A DNA stretch of 64,000 nucleotides from Pontibacter silvestris (GCF_020907275.1 NZ_JAJJWI010000004.1:51773-115772), one strand, 5' to 3'; positions 18,896-28,173 are shown, counted from the stretch's first letter. The notes: generated from the sequence alone by a model not told the origin. Made by a program: numbers and translations.

Positions 18896-19753
18896 GTGAA
18901 ACCGACATACCTTACAGAACAAAGCATAAGCGAGTTTATTTCGCGGGCACTGGCCGAAGACATTGGCGATGGCGACCACTCTTCGCTGGCCTCTATTCCG
19001 GCAGATGCCCGGAAGCAGGCCCGGCTATTGGTAAAAGGCGAGGGTGTACTGGCTGGTGTTGAATTGGCTGGTTATATTTTTAATGCCGTTGACCCTGATT
19101 TGCAACTGCAGGTAACGCTGCAGGATGGAGAAATTGTGAAGTATGGTGATGTGGCTTTTACCGTAAAAGGCAAGGCGCAGTCTATACTTACCGCTGAGCG
19201 CCTGGTGCTGAACTGCATGCAGCGCATGAGCGGCATTGCTACATACACACACTACCTTACCAGGCTAATTGCAGGCACTAACGCTAAGCTGCTGGATACC
19301 CGTAAGACAACTCCAAATTTCAGAATGATGGAGAAGTGGGCTGTTTTGATTGGCGGCGGCGCGAACCATCGTTTTGGGTTGTTTGACATGATTATTCTGA
19401 AGGATAACCATGTCGACTATGCCGGAGGCATACGCGAAGCTATTACAGCTACACAAAATTATCTGAAAGAAAAAGGAAAAGACCTGCGCATTGAAGTAGA
19501 AACGCGTACACTAGAAGAAGTGCAGGAAGCTTTAGACACAGGAGGCGTTAGGCGAATAATGCTTGATAATATGAGCCCGGATATGATGCGGGAGGCTGTT
19601 ACCCTGATTGGCGGACGTTATGAAACAGAGGCATCGGGTGGCATAACGGAGGAAACCATACGTGCCGTAGCAGAAAGTGGCGTAGATTTTATTTCGGTGG
19701 GTGCGCTTACGCATTCTACCAAAAGTTTAGACCTGAGTTTAAAGGCATTTTAA
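18896..19753 (+). CDS. nadC: Nicotinate-nucleotide pyrophosphorylase (carboxylating)
   Basis: A 285-residue quinolinate phosphoribosyltransferase: quinolinate + PRPP to nicotinate mononucleotide in de novo NAD synthesis. Motifs: EDIGDGDHSS near residue 20, ERLVLNCMQRMSGIAT, LDTRKTTPNFR, GGGANHRFGLFDMIILKDNH, and EASGGITEETI. Length normal. The start is GTG at 18896; no better ATG exists upstream in frame. nadA and nadB are not in the window. Confidence 0.96.
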   Translation: MKPTYLTEQSISEFISRALAEDIGDGDHSSLASIPADARKQARLLVKGEGVLAGVELAGYIFNAVDPDLQLQVTLQDGEIVKYGDVAFTVKGKAQSILTAERLVLNCMQRMSGIATYTHYLTRLIAGTNAKLLDTRKTTPNFRMMEKWAVLIGGGANHRFGLFDMIILKDNHVDYAGGIREAITATQNYLKEKGKDLRIEVETRTLEEVQEALDTGGVRRIMLDNMSPDMMREAVTLIGGRYETEASGGITEETIRAVAESGVDFISVGALTHSTKSLDLSLKAF

Positions 19754-19934
19754 TTTAAAGTACCTTTGCCGCAAGCCTCTAGGGTAAAGGCAGTAAATTG
19801 CCTGCCGTGTTAGCTCTGTTTGCAGGGGTTAAAAGAGGTGGTAGAATGTTAGCAGAGAAAGTTTTTTGATAGTTTAATAGTTTATGCAGCAACCAAATCA
19901 AAGAGGTTACCGGGCAGCGCAGGGGGCAAACCCT

Positions 19935-20471
19935 ATGGCAATCCGCACAAAAAAGTATCAGTTCGATAAGAAATTATACACCAGCATGGCACTTACCCAG
20001 GTATGGAAGCACGACTGGTGGTATGCCCTCATTCCATTTGTACTGCTGTTGTTGCCTGCTGCTTTTAGCTTTTCCTGGTGGTGGGTGGCCGCCGCTGTAG
20101 TTGTAACATTGCTGTTTGTGCTGTTCCGTTCTGCTCAGGTAATGGGGGTAACGCAGGTAGAACAGGCCAACCCGTTTTTTGAAAGACTGTCTTATGAGAT
20201 AGATCAGCGCCAGATACTGCTGAAGCGCAACGAGCGTGAAGGAATGAACCTGTCTTGGGACATGATAGAGAAAGCTCAACGTGATAATGATGCTTTTGTA
20301 ATGTGGTTACAGGCACCGGATAAGAGCCAGATGCCTGGCGGGTTTAAAGGGTGGTTAGCCCGAACTTTTCAGGTGCCTATATTTTTGCACTTGCCTTTCC
20401 GTATATTTAACAGCCCAAATGACCTTAAGCTGATGGAGAGCCTGTTACGCCGCAAGAACCTGTTGGCTTAG
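19935..20471 (+). CDS. YcxB-like membrane protein
   Basis: A 178-residue protein (195 if the ATG at 19884 is used) with two adjacent transmembrane helices (YALIPFVLLLLPAAFSF and WWVAAAVVVTLLFVLF), followed by a soluble C-terminal domain carrying YEIDQRQILLKRNEREGMNLSWDMI, the YcxB-like C-terminal layout. I prefer the internal ATG (MAIRTKKYQFDKKLY) because the preceding residues are low-complexity. Function unknown. Confidence 0.75.
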   Translation: MAIRTKKYQFDKKLYTSMALTQVWKHDWWYALIPFVLLLLPAAFSFSWWWVAAAVVVTLLFVLFRSAQVMGVTQVEQANPFFERLSYEIDQRQILLKRNEREGMNLSWDMIEKAQRDNDAFVMWLQAPDKSQMPGGFKGWLARTFQVPIFLHLPFRIFNSPNDLKLMESLLRRKNLLA

Positions 20472-20577
20472 CACCACAACCTGATCAGGTTAAAAGAACG
20501 TAAATAATTAATTGATAATGCTTTGTTTGCTTCTTGGCAAGCGGGCTCCTAAATGTAAAGTATAAAATCAGTTAAAA

Positions 20578-20865
20578 ATGAATAAGAACGTATTAGCAGT
20601 CTTTGCCGCCGTATGCGGATTGTTTATGGCCTCTTGCGGTACTCCTTCTGACTATCGTCCAGATGTAAAAGTATCGGTTGACTATGTTGAGCCAGGAACA
20701 CGTAACACTCATAATGTCGGTAAAGTAAACGATGTGCATGGCGAATCTGAGAAAGAAGAGTATATGCCAGGTCATATGAGAGGTGGTAACAGCATTCAGC
20801 CCGGTGACAGTGTTTCAGAGGAGGTAGAAACAAACTCTGCAGACATGGGTACCTTACAGCACTAA
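20578..20865 (+). CDS. Small lipoprotein
   Basis: A 95-residue protein with a lipoprotein signal (FAAVCGLFMASCGTPSD, lipid Cys at 20). The mature part is polar and acidic with no recognised domain (DVHGESEKEEYMPGHMRGG). Followed by a strong terminator, so probably monocistronic. Function unknown. Confidence 0.75.
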   Translation: MNKNVLAVFAAVCGLFMASCGTPSDYRPDVKVSVDYVEPGTRNTHNVGKVNDVHGESEKEEYMPGHMRGGNSIQPGDSVSEEVETNSADMGTLQH

Positions 20866-20884
20866 GCGCATTAATTTTTTATTA

Positions 20885-20920
20885 GCCTGCCACTGCAGTA
20901 TAGCAGTGGCAGGCTTTTTT
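20885..20920 (+). terminator. Rho-independent terminator
   Basis: Perfect 12-bp stem GCCTGCCACTGC / GCAGTGGCAGGC (20885-20896, 20903-20914), loop AGTATA, then TTTTTT. Confidence 0.9.
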
Positions 20921-21266
20921 GTGCCTAACAGGCAGCTACATAGCTTCTGTAAAGGCTGTATTACTTGTGCATATACAGCAAGTTGAAATTAATCAGCTAT
21001 ATTTGCAACAATATTGCTTTTACAGGGTGATGTGATGGTAGTAAAACAAGGTAAGTATCTGGTGCTTGCTTCCATTTTACCTGCGGCTAATTGCTTTACA
21101 GCAGTTCTCTTAAGAAGAAGTGGTCCACCGATTGGTGAATAGCCTGCAAGTGACGTTAAGAGTGGGTTTGTTGTAAGGTGGGTTTAGGAGTTAAAGATTT
21201 CATAAGCTTTTATAAACGTGAAGAGAATAACCATATGATCTTTACAAAGAGAAATAACGGTTGCAA
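20921..21266. other. Intergenic region, no firm gene
   Basis: 346 bp before the ZIP transporter gene. A 35-codon ORF (21035-21142) is present but has no supporting features. No RNA structure recognised. Confidence 0.4.
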
Positions 21267-22019
21267 ATGATCATTGCTATTCTTGTTTTGTTTTTTGCAG
21301 TAGTGCTTTCAGGGTTCCTGGTAAAAACCTTTCCGCCTGATAATGCAAAGTGGCTAAAGATGGCCTTATCCTTTAGTGGAGCCTATCTGTTTTCTATCAC
21401 TATTATACACCTGCTGCCTGAAGTTCTTTTTAACAACAGTGACCCACACGTAGTAGGGTATTGGGTGTTGGCAGGCTTTTTTCTGCAACTGGTACTTGAG
21501 TTACTTTCTCACGGAGTGGAGCATGGGCATATTCACACGCACCCCGGACATCACGTTAGTTCTATGCCTTATCTGCTGCTGGGCTCGTTATTTGTGCACT
21601 CTTTTCTGGAAGGAAGTATACTGATAGATCGGAGTTCTCAACACTCAGCCGGGCATATTCATGCTGAAAGCAACTTTTATCTGGTGTTGCTGGGGGTAAC
21701 GCTGCACCATGTGCCTGCTGCTTTTGCCCTTATGTCCGTATTGATCTCTAGGCTGCAAAACTTCAGGAAGGCCTTTTCGTGGCTGTTGATTTTTGCTGTA
21801 GGCTCCCCCCTGGGTATTATTGTAAGTAATACCTTACTGCCGCAGGAGGCACCGGATAGCATGCTTTACACAGTCCTTACCGGACTGGTGGCAGGTAACT
21901 TTCTGCACATTTCTACTACTATTCTTTTTGAGACAAGTCCTGACCACCGCTTTAACCGAAATAAACTGGTGGCTACGCTGCTAGGACTTCTGCTGGCATT
22001 GTTCGGCGACTTTATGTAA
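21267..22019 (+). CDS. ZIP-family metal transporter
   Basis: A 250-residue inner-membrane protein with about eight hydrophobic helices. The His-rich loop HGVEHGHIHTHPGHH near residues 87-101 and the helix-IV signature VTLHHVPAAFALM are typical of ZIP Zn/Fe uptake proteins; helix V carries GSPLGIIVSNTLLP. I start at the ATG at 21267 rather than the TTG two codons upstream. Metal specificity cannot be read from sequence. Confidence 0.9.
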   Translation: MIIAILVLFFAVVLSGFLVKTFPPDNAKWLKMALSFSGAYLFSITIIHLLPEVLFNNSDPHVVGYWVLAGFFLQLVLELLSHGVEHGHIHTHPGHHVSSMPYLLLGSLFVHSFLEGSILIDRSSQHSAGHIHAESNFYLVLLGVTLHHVPAAFALMSVLISRLQNFRKAFSWLLIFAVGSPLGIIVSNTLLPQEAPDSMLYTVLTGLVAGNFLHISTTILFETSPDHRFNRNKLVATLLGLLLALFGDFM

Positions 22020-22055
22020 ACGAAAACTTGCTGCTTTATATGCGCAACACTTTAA

Positions 22056-22274
22056 TCAGCTTTTCGATCTGTGTTGGAATTGCTGTGTTTGATACTCTGC
22101 TTGTACTTCCTTTATACAACTGGCGCAAAGGCAGTCGGTATAAAGCTTGCTTAAGTGGTAACGCTCCTCATCATTTAACCTAACGCTACTACACTGGCAA
22201 ATCAGAATAGAGCCAACCTTGCATTCAAAGGGCTGGCTACATCTGGGGCATATTTTACTTTCGTGTTGAGGCAT
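22056..22274 (-). CDS. Cysteine-rich CWC family protein
   Basis: A 72-residue protein with two CxxC-type pairs: CPRCSQPFECKVG and ILICQCSSVRL, then DCLCASCIKEV. This is the cysteine-rich CWC family (a small zinc-binding protein of unknown function found across Gram-negative bacteria). Seven cysteines in a short length make metal binding very likely. Confidence 0.88.
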   Translation of the reverse strand: MPQHESKICPRCSQPFECKVGSILICQCSSVRLNDEERYHLSKLYTDCLCASCIKEVQAEYQTQQFQHRSKS

Positions 22275-22421
22275 GGCTGTAGGTTACATTGCTTTCTGAA
22301 AAGCATTTTAAGCAAGTTAATTATCCGGAATGTAGAAAGAAAGCCAACGTTAGAGTAGCTCACACTTGGTTAGTTGGTATACAGCAGGGTCTTGCTAAGC
22401 AGACAATAACGGAAACTGTGC

Positions 22422-22760
22422 CTAAATAATAGTGGAAAGAAGAGAGGCAACAAGCGTTTTTACAGTAAGCATTAAAGTTCTGTAATGCTCGCTTACACCG
22501 GATTCAGCTTCTTCAGCAAAGGAATCCTGAAAGAAAGACAGCGGATGATCGAGGACATCTGCATCCAAAACAGATTTCCTACCTTTCTTAGCAGGAGCTT
22601 TATCCTGTGTAGCTGTTGTTAAAACCGTCTGGGTTCTTGTGCAGGTGCAAGCCTTGATGTCCTTGCATGCAGTGGTTGCATTAGGCACAAAAGAGGAGCA
22701 TAACAGCATAACTGCTATCACAGGTACCAAAAGCCGAACAGATTGCCACAGTTTTAACAT
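22422..22760 (-). CDS. Exported protein of unknown function
   Basis: A 112-residue protein with an N-terminal signal segment (VRLLVPVIAVMLLCSSFVPN) and three cysteines after it (ACKDIKACTCTRT). The C-terminal half contains FFQDSFAEEAESGVSEHYRTL and a hydrophobic tail. No family recognised. Flanks on both sides are intergenic. Confidence 0.55.
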   Translation of the reverse strand: MLKLWQSVRLLVPVIAVMLLCSSFVPNATTACKDIKACTCTRTQTVLTTATQDKAPAKKGRKSVLDADVLDHPLSFFQDSFAEEAESGVSEHYRTLMLTVKTLVASLLSTII

Positions 22761-22888
22761 GTTCCAAATTTAATTTTCTGGATTTAAAAAAACAACAAAA
22801 TGTTAGGATATTTTGTATAATATAGTTTTTGCTATAAAAGCGGTAATACCCTAAGTACCAATAAGATATTATTTTAATAACATAAAGA

Positions 22889-23293
22889 CTATTTACTGGT
22901 GCTGGCAGCCTTTATTACCTGAACTCTTACTGGTACAACACCTGCTTTTATAGAGTTTAAACGCTTTGCCGCAGCCTCAGACAGGTCTACAACCCGTCCT
23001 CTGATAAATGGGCCACGATCAGTAATTCTTACCTTTACAACCTTATTTGTTTTCAGGTTAGTGACTTTTACTTTAGTACCTAAAGGCAAAGTTTTGTGTG
23101 CAGCTGTAAGCTTACCACGCCTGTAAGGCTTTCCATTAGCCATTTTATGACCTTGAAGTTTACGGCTATAATAAGAGGCTTTACCCTCTTCTGTATAACC
23201 TCGTTCTCCGAAAGCTGGCTCAGAACTTGTGCAGGAAGCAAAACAGGCTGTTAAGGCACAGCCAAAGGCTAATTGTTTAAGATAGTCTAACAT
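22889..23293 (-). CDS. RlpA-like double-psi beta-barrel lipoprotein
   Basis: A 134-residue protein with a lipoprotein-type signal (GCALTACFASC) and a full RlpA-like DPBB domain: GKASYYSRKLQGHKMANG, AAHKTLPLGTKVKVTNL, VRITDRGPFIRGRVVDLSEAA. RlpA is a septal lytic transglycosylase acting on denuded glycan; no SPOR domain is present here, so septal targeting is not shown. Short relative to Pseudomonas RlpA but usual for Bacteroidota. Confidence 0.88.
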   Translation of the reverse strand: MLDYLKQLAFGCALTACFASCTSSEPAFGERGYTEEGKASYYSRKLQGHKMANGKPYRRGKLTAAHKTLPLGTKVKVTNLKTNKVVKVRITDRGPFIRGRVVDLSEAAAKRLNSIKAGVVPVRVQVIKAASTSK

Positions 23294-23400
23294 AAGGGGG
23301 TAAAAGTGGCATTAGGGATACTCACTAATATACTACAGAATATTCTTGTTAGTAGCATTTAAAGTTAACCTATTTTAGATTAAGTAGTGGTACAAAAACA

Positions 23401-23434
23401 AAAGCCGGAGCTAACTACAGTTGCTCCGGCTTTT
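23401..23434 (-). terminator. Terminator of the 23454-24224 gene
   Basis: AAAGCCGGAGC / GCTCCGGCTTT (23401-23411, 23423-23433), 11-bp perfect stem; on the minus strand it is followed by GTTTTTGT. Confidence 0.8.
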
Positions 23435-23453
23435 GTAAATCAGGTGTTATAAC

Positions 23454-24224
23454 TTATTGTTTTAGTTGATAATTATAAACCTCCATTGCCTGTGTCAGCT
23501 TATCTTTCTGGAACAGATTTACCACAAACTGTAAGCCTAAAACACCTGCTCCGGCATACATTGCCGGTGAAACACGGAATCCTCCTCCGTCTCCACCCTG
23601 CGAAGTATTTATAGAAGAGATAGCCCCTGCTGCCAGTAAGCCTGCTCCAACTATAGAAACTCCGGTATTAACAAGGCGCGACCTTTTATGCTTATTTAGC
23701 AGCGCCATACTTGCAGCGTTGTCAGAAAGCACTTCGCTTAGGTTATTGTAATTCAGTTCATAAAGAGGCCCGTTGTCCTTCGAAAAGAAATAGATACGGC
23801 GCCTGCTACTGCCTGCTCCAAAGCCAAAAGGTGAGTAGCCTCCGTAGCCATACCCGTATGGAGAGTAACCATAGCCGTTATCGTAAACGGTGCGGGAGGT
23901 GTAATACTTATCGATGCGTGGGCCGTCTAAAACCCGTTTGGCAAAGGCATCATAGCTGCTGCCTCTGTCTATACGGGCAAAGAACCCCTCATCATTTTCA
24001 TACACGTTAACAAAGCTTGGGTTGATCTTTATGGAATCATCAAGCAAAAAGTGATTAGACTTAAATATTGGCGACTTATACTGCAGCTTATTGGCATAGT
24101 AGGTTTCGCCATTCTGTAGTTGTATAAAGTACCTGCCAGTGCGGTTCTGCTCAGGTTCGGTTTGGGCAAAGGCTGTTGTTGCGCCCATAAGGCAGAACAA
24201 CAGCAAATAAATACTCCTTCTCAT
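23454..24224 (-). CDS. Exported protein of unknown function
   Basis: A 256-residue protein with a signal peptide (ending AFAQTEP, about residue 22). The middle has a Gly/Tyr-rich run (YGYSPYGYGYGGYSPFGFG, about residues 116-135) and the C-terminus two hydrophobic segments (TGVSIVGAGLLAAGAIS and MYAGAGVLGLQFVVNLF). No domain recognised; the layout suggests an envelope protein. Confidence 0.75.
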   Translation of the reverse strand: MRRSIYLLLFCLMGATTAFAQTEPEQNRTGRYFIQLQNGETYYANKLQYKSPIFKSNHFLLDDSIKINPSFVNVYENDEGFFARIDRGSSYDAFAKRVLDGPRIDKYYTSRTVYDNGYGYSPYGYGYGGYSPFGFGAGSSRRRIYFFSKDNGPLYELNYNNLSEVLSDNAASMALLNKHKRSRLVNTGVSIVGAGLLAAGAISSINTSQGGDGGGFRVSPAMYAGAGVLGLQFVVNLFQKDKLTQAMEVYNYQLKQ

Positions 24225-24263
24225 AAAATTATAAAAATGCTTGGCCTTTTAGTTAGCCAATTT

Positions 24264-24572
24264 TTAGTTAAAAAGTAAAAACAACATAACTACCATACCA
24301 ATTAGTGCCAGGTATACCCATCGCATAAGGTGGTTTCGGTGTTTGCCAGGAACAAAGTTGCTTATCATCATTACAACGAACAATAAGCATAAAATGTATA
24401 AAAGAATGAATGTTACTGCTTTAACCCAGTTTGGCACTACTGTATTCTCTGGTTGGTACTGGTAGTCTACTCCCATACCTGATAGCAAATATTGGAGGCC
24501 GAAAAACACGACTACTTCAAATACAATAAAATAGAAAAGCCAGACCAGCCAGATAAATTTGCTGTTATTCAT
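24264..24572 (-). CDS. Small three-helix membrane protein
   Basis: A 102-residue protein with three predicted helices (FIWLVWLFYFIVFEVVVFF, AVTFILLYILCLLFVVMMI, WVYLALIGMVVMLFLLF). Not recognised. It starts 3 bp after the GNAT gene stop, so the two are translationally linked. Confidence 0.7.
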   Translation of the reverse strand: MNNSKFIWLVWLFYFIVFEVVVFFGLQYLLSGMGVDYQYQPENTVVPNWVKAVTFILLYILCLLFVVMMISNFVPGKHRNHLMRWVYLALIGMVVMLFLLFN

Positions 24573-24575
24573 TAG

Positions 24576-25031
24576 TTAGATGCTCTTGTAAAAGTGGTAG
24601 CTTTTAACGTGAAACCCTTCCCGGAAGTAGAACCTATGGGCATTGCTGTTAGTAACATAAGCATCCAGCATTACAGTTTCACAACAGTGGTTTTTTGCCT
24701 CTTGTAGCATCCAGTCAGAGAGTAATTTACCCAGGCCAAGGGCACGATAAGCCTCATGTACTACAAAATTATCTACCTCCAGATACTTCCCGCTATATAA
24801 TTTGGTGTTTATCCAGAACCCGGATAAGCCTATGCAGGTGCCGCTGTCGTTAAAAACACCAACCATCCTATAGCCATTTGGCAGCATGCCCTGCAGCAGC
24901 ATCTCATAACGTTCTGCCGACATAGCTGGGTTTAACATCCTGATAAGTTCATACTGTGCAACCATTTGCTCTAAGGTAGTAATTTCTGCTATGGTATAAG
25001 CTGCTAAAGCTTCATCTGTTTTATTGTTCAT
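24576..25031 (-). CDS. GNAT-family N-acetyltransferase
   Basis: A 151-residue acetyl-CoA-dependent transferase. The GNAT core is clear: YLEVDNFVVHEAYRALGLGKLLSDW (the acetyl-CoA loop is RALGLGKLL) followed by LDAYVTNSNAHRFYFREGFHVKS. Substrate unknown. The ATG at 25031 (MNNKTDEAL) is preferred over one five codons upstream. Cotranscribed with a small membrane protein. Confidence 0.88.
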   Translation of the reverse strand: MNNKTDEALAAYTIAEITTLEQMVAQYELIRMLNPAMSAERYEMLLQGMLPNGYRMVGVFNDSGTCIGLSGFWINTKLYSGKYLEVDNFVVHEAYRALGLGKLLSDWMLQEAKNHCCETVMLDAYVTNSNAHRFYFREGFHVKSYHFYKSI

Positions 25032-25290
25032 CTTATATAATTGCACTAAAATTTATGTAGTTTTTAATTAACATTAAACTATGTATACTTCTTATGCTTA
25101 TTAAGCATGAGCGTAAGCATTTTATAGTAAAGTAAATATAACCTTTAAGAGCTGTTTCATGTATATATACTATATTATATATTATGAAGCTACTTTTGTA
25201 TGAATATTATAAGAAAGTAATTGAACAACTTTTATATTTGAAACAAAGTGGTTGCTTAATACCGTTAAAATACCAGAAGACAGTAGGGAT

Positions 25291-25518
25291 ATGAGGTTAT
25301 TGAGGAACATAAAATTAGATAATTATAACTTTTTTCACAGAGAAAGGACACGGAAGATCTTTAGCATTGGCTATGAAGATCTGACGACGGTTATATATTA
25401 TCAGGACGCCAGCAACAATTATACGCTGGTTATAGCAAAGAAAGATGATCCTCCGCTGATTCTTGAAAAAGATATATCAAGAGCGGAAGCATTCAGGATT
25501 ATGAATACCCGGCCATAA
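25291..25518 (+). CDS. Small protein of unknown function
   Basis: A 75-residue protein from the ATG at 25291 (a TTG at 25252 would give 88). No family recognised; sequence IGYEDLTTVIYYQDASNNYTLVIAKKDDPPLI reads like a compact beta-rich domain. Its stop codon sits inside a terminator hairpin, supporting a real gene. Confidence 0.55.
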   Translation: MRLLRNIKLDNYNFFHRERTRKIFSIGYEDLTTVIYYQDASNNYTLVIAKKDDPPLILEKDISRAEAFRIMNTRP

Positions 25519-25534
25519 CAGCCGGGTATTTTTT
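25504..25534 (+). terminator. Rho-independent terminator
   Basis: AATACCCGGC / GCCGGGTATT (25504-25513, 25521-25530), loop CATAACA, then TTTT. It overlaps the stop of the preceding small gene. Confidence 0.85.
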
Positions 25535-25610
25535 GTACTGGCCCAAAGCGCTTGCTGAATAAAGATTTCTGTTCCGGGTATCATACATGCATGTTTGCGT
25601 ATAGTAGGGT

Positions 25611-25790
25611 ATGCTTAAAAGAAATAAATATTACAAAATAGCTGTTATTGGAGTTATAGTAAGTGTTCTGCTACAGTTAACACTGTTTGTTATAGTAGAC
25701 CCTTTTATTCCTTCTGTTATAACTCCTTTTTACTCCGTCTGGTTAATTCTGTTTGTCGTGGGCTGGCGCAAAGAGCATCCACGCAGGTAA
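25611..25790 (+). CDS. Small single- or double-pass membrane protein
   Basis: A 59-codon ORF: basic N-terminus (MLKRNKYYKIAV), a hydrophobic helix (VIGVIVSVLLQLTLFVIV), DPFIPSVITPFY, a second helix (SVWLILFVVGW) and a basic tail RKEHPRR. The positive-inside pattern and clean start/stop favour a real small membrane protein. No family recognised; no RBS evidence is expected in this phylum. Confidence 0.5.
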   Translation: MLKRNKYYKIAVIGVIVSVLLQLTLFVIVDPFIPSVITPFYSVWLILFVVGWRKEHPRR

Positions 25791-26153
25791 CTACATAAGA
25801 CCCCATTTCACCATCTCTCATCCGGTTGCTTTTGTTCTACAGCTGATACAGCTTTGTTTAACAGTTGTCGCCTCATTCAAGTACAAGCTCTTCTGAATAG
25901 ACACTGATTGTTAACTGACTTCTTGTTTATGTCTAGCTTGCTCCTGCTCTACCCCTATTGCCCAATACTTCTTCCTGTTAAAGCTTACTTTACTAAAACA
26001 CCTCAATAAACTGGCATTAGACTAGAATTTAAGCAATCCAAGGCTCAGTTGAAGTATGTAAAGTTTTTGCGTGGCGTGTGCCAAAATATTAGTTGAGAAG
26101 GCACTTTTTTGACTATTGTTTTGCTCTATACAAAACGCAGTAATATAGAGCCT
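25791..26153. other. Intergenic region, nothing recognised
   Basis: 363 bp between two small genes. No ORF, RNA or strong hairpin seen. Confidence 0.5.
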
Positions 26154-26417
26154 ATGTCTGAACAAGATGTAATGAAAGATGTAAACCAAGTGCAGCACAT
26201 GTTTCTGCTAGTGGAAAGCAGTGACGCTGTGTGCATGCTAAACGTAGCCGGACACCCTTACCGGTTACGTGAACTCGTTTTTATGATGATTGAGAATGGG
26301 TGCCGGGTAATGCAATCCAACGCCGACGAGTACAAAACATTTACCTACGACAAAGAAACAGTAGAAGTATTTGATTATATGACATCTATCATCAAAGCAA
26401 GGTTTATAAAGCAGTAA
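26154..26417 (+). CDS. Small protein of unknown function
   Basis: An 87-residue protein starting at the ATG at 26154 (MSEQDVMKDVNQVQHMFL); an upstream TTG at 26109 is less likely. Contains NVAGHPYRLRELVFMMIENGC and a helical C-terminus. No family recognised. It is followed by a hairpin terminator shared with the convergent Hsp20 gene. Confidence 0.6.
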   Translation: MSEQDVMKDVNQVQHMFLLVESSDAVCMLNVAGHPYRLRELVFMMIENGCRVMQSNADEYKTFTYDKETVEVFDYMTSIIKARFIKQ

Positions 26418-26444
26418 GGTTTCGCAAGTCTGGCGCGTAAAACT

Positions 26445-26475
26445 AAAAAGGAGCTGCAGCAAGCAACTCCTTTTT
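26445..26475. terminator. Bidirectional terminator
   Basis: AAAAAGGAG / CTCCTTTTT (26445-26453, 26467-26475) between convergent genes. Confidence 0.75.
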
Positions 26476-26497
26476 AATTGATAGCAATAAGCTTATT

Positions 26498-26884
26498 CTA
26501 CAGTTGTTTTATTTCGATTTCTTTAGGCTGGGTGGCAGCATCATGGTAAGGTAGTCTAACCTGCAGCTGACCATCCTGGTGTACGGCCTCAATACGGCTT
26601 AAGTCTACCTGTGGGGGCAGCATAAATATTTTGTTAAACAACGGTGCGCCCAATTGTGGGTTTTCCTGGCTTTGGAATATTGAAAATATAGTAAGCTGGT
26701 TATTGTGCAGCACTACTCTGAATGCTTCAGGGTTCACACCTGCAGACCACACTTCTATTACAGCACCTTTTTTATACTTTTTAATATCTACATAAGTCTC
26801 GCTCACGCCGCCACCTATAGTATTTAACAGGTCTATTTGCTGAGCAATGTTTCGTAACAATTCTTTATCTTTTATAAGCTTCAT
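26498..26884 (-). CDS. Hsp20/alpha-crystallin-like protein
   Basis: A 128-residue protein. The C-terminal part has the small heat-shock fold signature: LFNKIFMLPPQVDLSRIEAVHQDGQLQVRLPY (strands with the usual L-P-x-x-V-D pattern). The start at 26884 (MKLIKDKELLRN) is preferred to 26950, which adds 22 unlikely residues. The N-terminal region is divergent from canonical IbpA. Probably a holdase; the IxI-type C-terminal anchor reads EIEIKQL. Confidence 0.8.
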   Translation of the reverse strand: MKLIKDKELLRNIAQQIDLLNTIGGGVSETYVDIKKYKKGAVIEVWSAGVNPEAFRVVLHNNQLTIFSIFQSQENPQLGAPLFNKIFMLPPQVDLSRIEAVHQDGQLQVRLPYHDAATQPKEIEIKQL

Positions 26885-27522
26885 TTCTTTCTCCTCTTTC
26901 TTATTACAAATGGAATAATGCAAATGAAGTGCCAAGGATGATAAAGGCATTTATACGTGTAAAAATATTTAATATGTGTCAAAATGGCTTGTTTGATGCT
27001 TTTGTTAATTATTTCAGTGGCCACATTGGCATATTTTGTTAAGTGTGTAAAGTAATATTATCCAAGAACCCATTGTTTAGATAATAGCTTGGACGAGTAG
27101 TTGCGACCGAAGAAGGAGCAATTCGTTATTGAAAACATAAAGCTCTTTTTAATCTGTTGTTGAGATAGATGGGTGTTTACTGTGCTGCAACAAAAGATAC
27201 AGGTGTTATAGAATGTGCTTTTGGGCTTATTTTTTACCTAATATAAAGCTTCTCTTTTAGCTGATCTATACTTTGTGGCGGGTAAAGAGATTGGTTCTTT
27301 AAATTAAAGAGAGCAACTTTTTTCTAATAAGTTGAATTTCTTAGTGTCTAAACAACGAAACTATTTTTTTATTCATATGTTATGATTAAATTGGACGAAA
27401 TGGCACATTGGCTTCCTTACTAATGTTGATGTACTACTGCCCACTCTACTCTGAAAGCAAACAAAGCAAGTTTAAAATCGAGCGACATTCGCTGGCATTT
27501 TTTAAGTTTAACTATCATTCGC
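26885..27522. other. Divergent intergenic region
   Basis: 638 bp between the Hsp20 gene and the STAS-like gene. AT-rich, with no ORF of note, no RNA recognised and no long inverted repeat. It should contain promoters for both flanking genes. Confidence 0.45.
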
Positions 27523-27930
27523 ATGAGGAAAGTTTACTTTCAGAACGAACATACAACAATTATATATAACAAAGAGGCTTCGTTAGGCACAGTGACTTGC
27601 CACGGAGAGGTAATAGGTACTGACTTTAGAGAAGCGATACTGATTTGCCTGGACATGATAGACCGCTTTGAGCTCAAGTGCCTGATTGGGGATAATAGTA
27701 AATGTAAGGCCATAGCGTCTGCAGATCTTGAGTGGTGCCAGGAGGTACTTTTACCACAGCTAGCATTAGGTCCTGTGTTAAAAGTGGCCTTATTACTTTC
27801 ACAAAGCGAAGCCAGGCATGGTGTTATTGAACTGGTGGTAGATAAAGAAAACAGTATGGGCCAGAAACTGTTTATTCGGAGCCTTCCTGATGAAACTGAG
27901 GCACTAGCCTGGTTCATGGAACCTGGTTAA
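27523..27930 (+). CDS. STAS/SEC14-like domain protein
   Basis: A 135-residue protein resembling the SpoIIAA-like (STAS/SEC14) domain proteins common in Bacteroidota: TIIYNKEASLGTVTCHGEV, REAILICLDMIDRFELKCLIGDN, and SLPDETEALAWFMEPG at the C-terminus. No catalytic motif. Function unknown; related proteins act as regulators or lipid-binding modules. Confidence 0.7.
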   Translation: MRKVYFQNEHTTIIYNKEASLGTVTCHGEVIGTDFREAILICLDMIDRFELKCLIGDNSKCKAIASADLEWCQEVLLPQLALGPVLKVALLLSQSEARHGVIELVVDKENSMGQKLFIRSLPDETEALAWFMEPG

Positions 27931-28173
27931 TGTTTTTTGAAGGTGCCTTGCCATAATGTTCAAGTTACTCGATATTTGATAGCAATAGTTACTTAATATA
28001 CTGCTTTAAGTAAGCCTAAGAATATTTCTTGTCTTTAATTATGCTAACTTCTGCCATAAGTTGTAGTGCTGTTACATCGGCTTTTGTACTGTGCCTATAG
28101 TGGCACTTATCACTCAAACATAACTTAGGCTCCTGCACTTCGTACATTTTAACAGAACCAACAATGAAAAACT

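Noticed and set aside
21035..21142. 35-codon ORF upstream of the ZIP transporter
   Set aside because: Too short without conserved features; possible leader peptide but no attenuator-like structure seen.
27395..27425. TGGCAC-like sequence before the STAS-like gene, thought of as sigma-54 site
   Set aside because: The second half lacks TTGC at the needed spacing.
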